Assembly: GCA_964628055.1 (NCBI GenBank)
Contig: CAZVNL010000006.1
Location: 9,264-73,263, forward strand
Length of the DNA stretch: 64,000 nt
Origin: CAZBEL01 sp964628055
Lineage (GTDB): Bacteria; Fidelibacterota; Marinisomatia; Marinisomatales; TCS56
Direction of reading: 5' to 3'
The translations under genes and the position numbers were made by a program. Below are positions 1 through 6,124 of the stretch, piece by piece (position 1 is the first letter of the stretch; every line of letters starts with the position of its first letter). The notes beneath the pieces are model-generated. The model was not told the origin of the DNA and did not search any database. It saw only the letters and a program-made list of their open reading frames with translations.

Positions 1-2
1 GC

Positions 3-437
3 GACATTCGTGTGGTTTCCGTAGAGGTAGTACGACCCCTACGGCATGACCTTTTACGCGCGGGGAAACCCTTTAATACCACCCTTTTTGAACGAGACGA
101 AGAGCCCCAGACCGTCCACTTTGCCCTGTACCGGGATCGGGAAGTGGTGAGCGTGGCCACCATCTTTCCGGCGCCCTTTTCGCGGAAACCGGAGGCGCTG
201 GCCTATCAACTACGGGGCATGGCCACCAAGCAGAAGGAACAGGGCAAGGGCTTCGGCCGCCAAATCCTGGAAGCCATGATCGATTATCTACGGGAACAGA
301 CTGACGCTACGTTGCTGTGGTGTAACGCCCGCGTTCAAGCCGTGGATTTCTACCAAAAGTTCGGGTTCGAGTTTGTAGGACAAGAATTTGAAGTGGAAGG
401 TATTGGTCCCCACCGGGTAGGGTACTATGTTTTGTAA
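3..437 (+). CDS. GNAT-family N-acetyltransferase (5' end probably outside window)
   Basis: This is a small acetyltransferase of the GNAT fold that would transfer an acetyl group from acetyl-CoA to an unknown amine. The acetyl-CoA loop is visible as KEQGKGFGRQIL, preceded by the strand LAYQLRGMA and followed by the typical late element AVDFYQKFGFEFVGQEF. The frame is open to the window edge (codons for D-I-R precede the GTG at 12), and relatives usually begin a few residues before the PLRHDLLR segment, so the true start probably lies just outside. The substrate cannot be deduced. It stands alone, followed by almost 1 kb without genes. Confidence 0.8.
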   Translation, partial: DIRVVSVEVVRPLRHDLLRAGKPFNTTLFERDEEPQTVHFALYRDREVVSVATIFPAPFSRKPEALAYQLRGMATKQKEQGKGFGRQILEAMIDYLREQTDATLLWCNARVQAVDFYQKFGFEFVGQEFEVEGIGPHRVGYYVL

Positions 438-762
438 GCCAGCCCGGAAATACGAATACGAGTACGCCAAATATCGGAATTATCACCAACTCACTGGGAT
501 AGGAATGAAACCGGTTAGATGCTGTTCCCAAAGAGTGCGGTGACGAGTTTCACCAGACCCGGAAGATGGTGTTGTTGAGATAGGAGACGGAAGGCCTGAA
601 GTTCACTCGTCGCAAGTCGGGACCGCACCAAAGTTAAGGCAAAGGTAAAGGTTAAGAAACCCTCTTTTTTGTTTTGCCATACAGGGAGGGAAAGAAAGAG
701 CATTTCCCACACCAATTTCCAGTATCTATCCTCGTCTCCCATTGAATGTTATCTACCTTTTA

Positions 763-1066
763 GTATGTCGCCTTGAAAAAATCGCGTGTTAAACCTCAAG
801 GGCGCGACACGGAACAGGATGAATTGGTGTTTGACCCGGTGGAATAAGCAACGATCAATACAACTAATAACCACCCAGGCTTGAACTAATGATTAGAAGG
901 CAGAACGATTGACCCGCTACTTATTCCACCGGGTAGTTTCAATTCATCCCCGGGGTGCACCTGCAGAGGCACGCGGTTTTTTTACCGCGACGATTCTTTC
1001 GGTACTTTTCTTCCAAAGAAAAGTACAGGGAAGAATAGTTGTTACGATGAGGAAAAGGGGTAAACC
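763..1066 (-). repeat. Composite dispersed repeat, copy 1, with palindromic insertion
   Basis: Read on the minus strand, this copy has the same module order as the copy at 36724-36917. Module one (948-1066) contains a perfect 11-bp stem GTACTTTTCTT / AAGAAAAGTAC at 1002-1012 and 1016-1026 with a CCA loop. It also contains a CCCCGGGG box at 948-955. Module two is 763-826. Between them this copy carries about 120 extra bases (827-947). The extra segment is itself an inverted repeat: ACCCGGTGGAATAAG at 834-848 and its complement at 920-934, with imperfect extension into ATGAATTG / CAATTCAT. This looks like insertion of a small palindromic element into an older repeat. Confidence 0.75.
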
Positions 1067-1196
1067 CCATAAGACTGCTTTCTTATCTCAACACTGCCCT
1101 GAAAGGTGGCGCTTTGAAAATGGTTTTACTTCGAACCAATACCCCCGGGTTCTCCGGCTTATGGTTAATGGAATAAACAGGTATTAGTGAAAAAGT

Positions 1197-1224
1197 GCTG
1201 AATACCGAATTCTGAAAGTCGAAA
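1197..1224 (+). repeat. 28-bp dispersed repeat, copy 1
   Basis: The sequence GCTGAATACCGAATTCTGAA and the eight following bases match the reverse complement of 37042-37069 at about 23 of 28 positions. A shared GGTATTA precedes both copies on the same strand. It lies in non-coding sequence near the larger composite repeat. Its function is unknown. Confidence 0.55.
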
Positions 1225-1383
1225 ACGACCAACGTTCTCATGGTGGCGCAAGCCCTTCACCTCGCCATTCAATATTCCTTGTTAGACATCCAGCGTTCAT
1301 CGAATCCCCTGTGTATGGTTTATAAAAAATATCGGAATTGGGTCATTAGGAATGATCGATAGCCAAGACCCAGATAACAGGTC

Positions 1384-2535
1384 ATGAACTTGCCATTCTG
1401 CTTTTTTCTGTCTATACTACCTTTTAGCAAACTAACAAATACAAGGCTTCTTTTGAAAAAATATTGCCTTCCCGTCACGCTTTTTCTTCTGTTGGTCCAT
1501 CAATCAATGGCCGGTGGACTGGTGGCTGTCATCCAACCAAAATTAACGGAACAGGATTACCGTACTGCGGAAACACTACAAGTGTCGTTGGAGTCTTATT
1601 TCCAGGAAATTCAGGAAAAACGCACCATCGGCGAATCCGTCCTAACAATCTTACCAGAATATGTTGGAACCTGGTTGGTGGCCACTGGGGAAGGAGGTCA
1701 GGTGTTCCGCGCCCGAAACGAAAAGAGAGCCATGATGTGGGTGATCATGAACCATCCATTTCGATTTTTAAAAACCCTGTTAGGCGGTCTTCTGTGTAGT
1801 GATTTCCACGGTACCTTCATGGGACACGTCCGGCGCTCCATCTTCCTCATGCAGGCCAAAGAAATGCTGCAGTCCTATGAGCAAGTTTTCTCTAACCTGG
1901 CCCGCACCTATCAATTTTGGGTGGTAGCTGGTTCCATTCTACTCCCCGAGTGTGAGATCGTTGTCGGAAGGATTCAGTTCCAGGACCGGAAAAGTCTTTT
2001 AAACCAGAGTTTTGTCTTCAACCCCCGAGGGGAAGCCGTGTTAGTAACCAAAAAGGTGTACCCCCTAACGGAGGAGCTGGAGTTCATGGACCGCGGGGAA
2101 ATCAAGGCCTTAAAAACAGTGGAAACCGACCTGGGGCGATTAGGGGTCTTGGTGTGTGCTGACAGTTGGTATCCCGACACGTATACCGCTCTGCGTAAAG
2201 GGGAAGTGGACATTATTGCCGTGCCCAGCTTCGTAACACCGGGCGACCTATGGGAGGCTCCTTGGAAGGGTTACAATCCTCAGGGTAGCGAGCCGGCGGA
2301 CGTGGAACAGGAGGACCTAAACCAGCGCAGGGAAAAGGAAATGTGGGAAAAGTACGCCGTATGTAGACGCGTAGGGATTAGCGGAGCCAAATTAGGAGCG
2401 AACAGCTTCTTAGTGGGCAGTTTCTGGGGCATGACCAGCGCCGGCCAGTCCACTATCGCCACCCCGGAGGGGATCGTCGCAAAAGCCCCGGAGGCGGAGA
2501 CGGACAACATCCTGTACTACATGTTTTCAAGGTAA
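1384..2535 (+). CDS. Membrane-anchored or secreted nitrilase-superfamily hydrolase
   Basis: The 383-residue protein belongs to the carbon-nitrogen hydrolase superfamily, which cleaves nitriles, amides or carbamoyl groups with a Glu-Lys-Cys triad. The triad is visible: E92 in ILPEYVGTW, K223 or K224 in VTKKVYPLTEE, and C258 in VLVCADSWYPD. A hydrophobic segment at about residues 28-44, ending near SMAGG, is a probable signal or anchor, so the enzyme may work outside the cytoplasm. About 65 residues (100-165) separate the Glu strand from the next core element, longer than in typical cytoplasmic nitrilases. Neighbours give no pathway clue and the substrate is unknown. Confidence 0.8.
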   Translation: MNLPFCFFLSILPFSKLTNTRLLLKKYCLPVTLFLLLVHQSMAGGLVAVIQPKLTEQDYRTAETLQVSLESYFQEIQEKRTIGESVLTILPEYVGTWLVATGEGGQVFRARNEKRAMMWVIMNHPFRFLKTLLGGLLCSDFHGTFMGHVRRSIFLMQAKEMLQSYEQVFSNLARTYQFWVVAGSILLPECEIVVGRIQFQDRKSLLNQSFVFNPRGEAVLVTKKVYPLTEELEFMDRGEIKALKTVETDLGRLGVLVCADSWYPDTYTALRKGEVDIIAVPSFVTPGDLWEAPWKGYNPQGSEPADVEQEDLNQRREKEMWEKYAVCRRVGISGAKLGANSFLVGSFWGMTSAGQSTIATPEGIVAKAPEAETDNILYYMFSR

Positions 2536-2610
2536 AATACTTACCTGAACCTCATCCGTTGAGCATGGATTCGTTGTTAGATAAATACAACTTTTTGTCA
2601 TAATAGAATA

Positions 2611-2679
2611 AGGTTAGTTTGGGGTCTCCGCAGTGTAGAAGGCTAAGCCTTACTAGCGGAGAATATGCTTTACTAACCT
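2611..2679. other. Nested three-tier inverted repeat, possible structured RNA or terminator-like element
   Basis: Three perfect inverted repeats are nested: AGGTTAGT (2611-2618) with ACTAACCT (2672-2679), TCTCCGC (2625-2631) with GCGGAGA (2656-2662), and AAGGC (2639-2643) with GCCTT (2647-2651). The loops are short and nearly symmetric, so one strand could fold into a single long interrupted hairpin. It lies 75 bases after the nitrilase gene and before the end of the oppositely oriented 2774-3225 gene. No long T run follows, so a plain intrinsic terminator is not obvious. A small RNA, a bidirectional RNA processing site or a mobile-element end are alternatives. Confidence 0.45.
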
Positions 2680-2773
2680 CTGGTTATTAAGAAATAACAC
2701 CAGGAAGGGCCCCTAAAAAACTCATCCAGGAATATGTTTTTACAAAAGTAACCTAACTTTTATCAGTTTGCTG

Positions 2774-3225
2774 TTATCTTTCCCTATCTCCGGGGTTTAA
2801 GAACACCACCCTCACGCCATGTCCCTGTAAAAAAGCCCTGGTCTTGCTACAAACAGGCGCCGTCGTGGCGACCTCCNNNNNNNNNNNNNNNNNNNNNNNN
2901 NNNNNNNNNNNNNNNNNNNNNNNNNNNNNNNNNNNNNNNNNNNNNNNNNNNNNNNNNNNNNNNNNNNNNNNNNNNNTCCCTGTAAAAAAGCCCTGGTCTT
3001 GCTACAAACAGGCGCCGTCGTGGCGACCTCCACCGTCACGTCAGGAAATTGTTTTTTAATCTGTTGGGCCTGTTGCAATAGCTGTTTTCCATCTTTCATG
3101 ATGATGCGGCTCTTACGACGTTTGACAATACGAATTTGGTGGGGGCCAACGGCCTCCAAGATCACCCGGTGGGATAAGCCAAAACTAGTTGGGTCCAGAG
3201 TATGAGGAGTGTTTTTATCGTCCAA
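2774..3225 (-). CDS. Conserved-looking small protein of unknown function, interrupted by a false gap
   Basis: If the N run and one of the two identical 55-bp flanks are collapsed, the frame reads through to TAA at 2774-2776. This gives an intact 98-residue protein starting at TTG 3225. It is lysine/arginine-rich in the middle (IRIVKRRKSRIIMKDGKQLL) and ends with FLQGHGVRVVFLNPG. I do not recognise the family. The start lies 11 bases after the stop of the uracil-DNA glycosylase gene, so the two are probably co-transcribed. Taken literally, with the N run, the end of the protein is wrong. Confidence 0.6.
2822..3031. other. Assembly gap of 100 N flanked by an identical 55-bp duplication
   Basis: Positions 2822-2876 and 2977-3031 are identical over 55 bases and enclose exactly 100 N. 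A fixed 100-N spacer with a short exact overlap on both sides is the signature of two overlapping contigs that were scaffolded but not merged. Removing 155 bases restores an open reading frame, which supports this. All coordinates downstream are therefore probably inflated by 155. Confidence 0.85.
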
Positions 3226-3236
3226 TTCTGGCTTTT

Positions 3237-3836
3237 TTAAAAGAGACTCTCCTGTCCCGGGGGCGGTTTCAGGGTGGGGTTGGAATCTACAAAGGCTTTC
3301 AGAGCCTGAAAGTCTTTCTTGATAAGAGGCAGATAATCTGTTCTCCTCAGGGCGGCTGCAGGGTGAATCATGGGAAAGAGAAAATAGTGTTGTGTGGGGA
3401 TGGTTTTTCCATGATACTGAAGAATGGGGGCTGGTTTCCGCAATAGGACACCCAGAGCCAAATTGCCCAAAGGACAGACGATTTCCGGACGAATGGCCTG
3501 GAGCTCCTCTAAAAGGTAGGCGGCGCAGGTGCGAACCTCCAGGCGATTAGGAAGGCGGTCCTCCGGGGGTAAACAACGGGTCACATTGGTAAGCCACAGA
3601 CTTTTTCTTTCCAACTTGACGATGTTTAAAAGATGGTTCAACAATTCACCAGCCGGTCCCACAAAGGGAACGCCCACAGCGTCCTCGTGCTCACCGGGAC
3701 CCTGACCAACCAGCACGATCCGCGCCCGGGAGTTGCCAGTACCCGGGACAGCGCGATTCCGGGACTGGTGGAAGGGACACTTGGTGCACGTGCGAATCCG
3801 TTCGGTGATGTCACCTAATCTTGGGGAGGAAACCAT
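3237..3836 (-). CDS. Family 4 uracil-DNA glycosylase (iron-sulfur type)
   Basis: This enzyme would excise uracil from DNA in base excision repair. The family 4 pattern is clear. Four cysteines are placed for a 4Fe-4S cluster: CTKC near the N-terminus, VTRC, then TC (C19, C22, C90, C106 counted from the TTG at 3842). The active-site motif is GQGPGEHEDAVGVPFVGPAG and the later motif is HPAAALR. I prefer the ATG at 3836, which follows an AGG about 8 bases upstream; TTG 3842 is possible. The protein ends in GQESLF, which resembles a bacterial sliding-clamp binding peptide. It is followed after 11 bases by the 98-residue unknown gene. Confidence 0.9.
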   Translation of the reverse strand: MVSSPRLGDITERIRTCTKCPFHQSRNRAVPGTGNSRARIVLVGQGPGEHEDAVGVPFVGPAGELLNHLLNIVKLERKSLWLTNVTRCLPPEDRLPNRLEVRTCAAYLLEELQAIRPEIVCPLGNLALGVLLRKPAPILQYHGKTIPTQHYFLFPMIHPAAALRRTDYLPLIKKDFQALKAFVDSNPTLKPPPGQESLF

Positions 3837-3948
3837 TATCAAAGCCTAACTGTGGCCAATTTACAACGACAGCCGGGCCAAATTCACGGGGAAAGCGGCT
3901 CCATAAAAGGGTGGTGTTATTGGAGGTAAACAGACCAACTTCCGTTCC

Positions 3949-4869
3949 ATGTACAAGCAACAATTTCGCCTTTCACCAGCGGTTGAAGAGGCCCTGAATC
4001 GAGGGGCTCCCGTCCTGGCGTTAGAGTCCACCATCATCGCCCACGGTATGCCTTTCCCCCAGAATTTCGAATTTGCCCGGCAAGCCGAGGAAGAAGCCCG
4101 TCAACTGGGGGTCACGCCCGCCACGATAGCGTTGACCAACGGTGAGATACATATCGGTCTACAGTCAGAGGACTTAAGGCGAATTTCCGGGAATGAAACC
4201 GTGCATAAGGTAGCCTTCCGGGATCTGGGAACGGCGCTGGCATCAGGGGTACTGGGGGCCACGACCGTCTCCGCCACTTGTTGGTTAGCCCACCAAGCGG
4301 GCATCTCCGTCTTGGCCACCGGGGGCATCGGCGGGGTCCACCAACACGCAAAGCAATCGATGGATATCTCCCAGGACCTTCCCCTTTTAAGCCGGGTGCC
4401 CATCATCGTGGTTTCAGCTGGCGCTAAGGCGATTTTGGACCTTCCCAAGACAATGGAGTACCTGGAAACTCGGGGGGTTCCAGTAGTAGGTTACGGAACG
4501 GAGGAGCTCCCGGCTTTCTATTCCCGTCAATCCGGGATACCAGTCCCTCACCGTGTCACATCAATCGATGAGATTATCACCATTTACCAAAGCCAACGCG
4601 CTTTAAATATGCCCTGTGCCCTCTTGGTGGCTAACCCCGTGCCGGAGTCTGATGAAATTCCCCTGGAGGAAATGCAATCGTATCTAAACACCTCCCGCGA
4701 GGACCTTACCCGGGCCAACTTACACGGCAAAGAGGTAACCCCGTATCTTTTGAAGAGATTATCCGAATTAACCGCCGGGCGAACTTTACAAACCAACATT
4801 GCCCTGGCGTTAAATAACGTGTGCTTGGGGGCCCGGATAGCCAAAGCACACGCTAAAATTAAACCCTAA
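3949..4869 (+). CDS. psuG: Pseudouridine-5'-phosphate glycosidase
   Basis: PsuG splits pseudouridine 5'-phosphate into uracil and ribose 5-phosphate during nucleoside salvage. The 306-residue length is normal. Family motifs are present: LALESTIIAHGMP near residue 25, ATGGIGGVHQ near 124, and SAGAKAILDLPKTMEYLET around 157-175. E26, K87 and K160 align with the catalytic Glu and Lys residues known from E. coli YeiN, K160 being the Schiff-base lysine. No pseudouridine kinase (psuK) is adjacent, so the phosphorylated substrate must come from elsewhere. Its 3' end overlaps the convergent 4866-5435 gene by four bases. Confidence 0.93.
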   Translation: MYKQQFRLSPAVEEALNRGAPVLALESTIIAHGMPFPQNFEFARQAEEEARQLGVTPATIALTNGEIHIGLQSEDLRRISGNETVHKVAFRDLGTALASGVLGATTVSATCWLAHQAGISVLATGGIGGVHQHAKQSMDISQDLPLLSRVPIIVVSAGAKAILDLPKTMEYLETRGVPVVGYGTEELPAFYSRQSGIPVPHRVTSIDEIITIYQSQRALNMPCALLVANPVPESDEIPLEEMQSYLNTSREDLTRANLHGKEVTPYLLKRLSELTAGRTLQTNIALALNNVCLGARIAKAHAKIKP

Positions 4870-5435
4870 CTTTGTACGGACATCGAAAGGTCGGGTAGCT
4901 CGGCCGATATAGACACCCGGGAGGGATCCCCGCCCAGGGCTGTGAGGGAGAAACCAAGGTAATGGAATACCGGCGCCACGAGTCCTACGGCTTCGCTCCA
5001 CACAACGCCGGGCTCCTGGGGAGGCGCCTTGAACCGTTCCGGCCCCAGAGTGTGGACAACGACTTGCGGATAGCCCGATATGGAGTTGTAGATATAGCTC
5101 ATATCGGGAAACTGTGGCCGTCCATCATAGGGGGTTTTGCCAATCAGCATATTGATACCCGAACGATTAACATGACCCACTATGGAGACCAATCCCGCTA
5201 CTTCGCGCACCCTGTCCAAGAGAAGTAATCCGTCGCGAGGTAAATCCTTAAACAGGGCGTCGAGGTTCCCGGGGTTTACCCCCTGGGCATCAATTTCCCC
5301 TGGCCAGATGATATATTTAGCATTTAAATGAGCAATATAATGACGGGCGAGTTGCCGCTCCGGAATAACTGCTATTTTCCACGCTCCGGGATCAGAACAG
5401 ACATACAGCGCTGAATAGGGTTGAGTATGAGTCAT
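4866..5435 (-). CDS. Unknown protein with a purine nucleoside phosphorylase-like segment
   Basis: The 189-residue protein has no assignable function. Its middle part, GHVNRSGINMLIGKTPYD followed by GRPQFPDMS, resembles the HxNxxGxNPLxG and GPRFPDMS elements of trimeric purine nucleoside phosphorylases. The protein is much shorter than those enzymes (about 270 residues) and lacks clear phosphate-binding and base-binding motifs. It could be a reduced or diverged relative. The ATG overlaps the yggS stop codon (ATGA), so translation is probably coupled to yggS and the gyrA run upstream. No signal peptide or membrane segment is seen. Confidence 0.6.
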   Translation of the reverse strand: MTHTQPYSALYVCSDPGAWKIAVIPERQLARHYIAHLNAKYIIWPGEIDAQGVNPGNLDALFKDLPRDGLLLLDRVREVAGLVSIVGHVNRSGINMLIGKTPYDGRPQFPDMSYIYNSISGYPQVVVHTLGPERFKAPPQEPGVVWSEAVGLVAPVFHYLGFSLTALGGDPSRVSISAELPDLSMSVQS

Positions 5436-6124
5436 GAGCGGCGCGGACCAAACAGCACGGTACCCAGGCGAACCATCGTGCTCCCCTCCTCCACCGCAAT
5501 TTCGTAATCTCCACTCATGCCCATAGACAGGTCTACAAGTGGTGGTACGGAGGTTGGTCTCTGGTCATTCAAGTTTTCCTGTAATCGGCGCAGTTGAACA
5601 AAAGATTCCCGGATGCGCTTTCTATCGTCGGTCAGTGGCCCAATGGTCATGAGGCCTTTCACAGAGATACCGGGAAGTTCCAGGCAGGCCAGCAGGCTCT
5701 CGGTCGCTTTGGGGGAGAAGCCGAATTTGGTGGCCTCACCGCTGGTGTTTACCTCCAAGAGTACGTTAACTGTTCGCCCAGTTTTTTGGGCGCGGTGGCT
5801 AATTTTAGCCGCTAGCTTTAGGGAATCCACGGCATCGACAGTATCAAAGAGTTCCAGAGCCGTCTTTACTTTGTTGCTCTGGAGATGTCCGATCATATGA
5901 TAAGCCACGCCTGGAGGCTTAGGACCTGCAGAGAATTTTTTTTGGGCTTCTTGTACCCGGTTTTCGCCAATATGGGTCAGGCCTGCCTGGTAGGCTTTTA
6001 AAATTGTTTCAAAGGGGTGGGTCTTGGTGACGGCCACGATAGTAACGGTCCGGTGGACACCAGCGCGGTCCAGGGCCGCCATTATCCGATCCTTAACTTT
6101 AGTTAAATTAGAAGATAGTGTCAC
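5432..6124 (-). CDS. yggS: YggS/PLPBP-family pyridoxal phosphate homeostasis protein
   Basis: This family binds pyridoxal 5'-phosphate and buffers the cofactor and amino-acid pools in the cytoplasm. The PLP lysine is K34 in VTIVAVTKTHPFETI. Family motifs HIGENRVQEAQKK, YHMIGHLQSNK, LLEVNTSGEATKFG and LSMGMSGDYEIAVEEGST are all present, and 230 residues is the normal size. It starts with a GTG that overlaps the gyrA stop codon (GTGA), and its own stop overlaps the next ATG. It therefore appears to be the second gene of a coupled gyrA-yggS-unknown unit. Confidence 0.93.
   Translation of the reverse strand: MTLSSNLTKVKDRIMAALDRAGVHRTVTIVAVTKTHPFETILKAYQAGLTHIGENRVQEAQKKFSAGPKPPGVAYHMIGHLQSNKVKTALELFDTVDAVDSLKLAAKISHRAQKTGRTVNVLLEVNTSGEATKFGFSPKATESLLACLELPGISVKGLMTIGPLTDDRKRIRESFVQLRRLQENLNDQRPTSVPPLVDLSMGMSGDYEIAVEEGSTMVRLGTVLFGPRRS

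Larger units (their letters stand above)
438..1383. other. Non-coding stretch carrying dispersed repeats
   Basis: No convincing gene is visible in these 946 bases. The open frames are short, lack family signatures and run through repeat sequence. The stretch holds a composite dispersed repeat (about 763-1066), a 28-bp repeat (1197-1224) and unrecognised sequence. Related sequence recurs in inverse orientation in the non-coding stretch upstream of carA, so both regions may be landing sites for the same repeat families. Confidence 0.7.

Noticed and set aside
909..1187. 92-codon open frame on the plus strand
   Set aside because: It runs through the dispersed repeat and its palindrome, has no family motif and no ribosome binding site.
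2611..2679. Integron attC site
   Set aside because: The outer arms are AGGTTAGT...ACTAACCT, the reverse order of the CTAAC...GTTAG ends of attC, and no integrase or cassette array is nearby.
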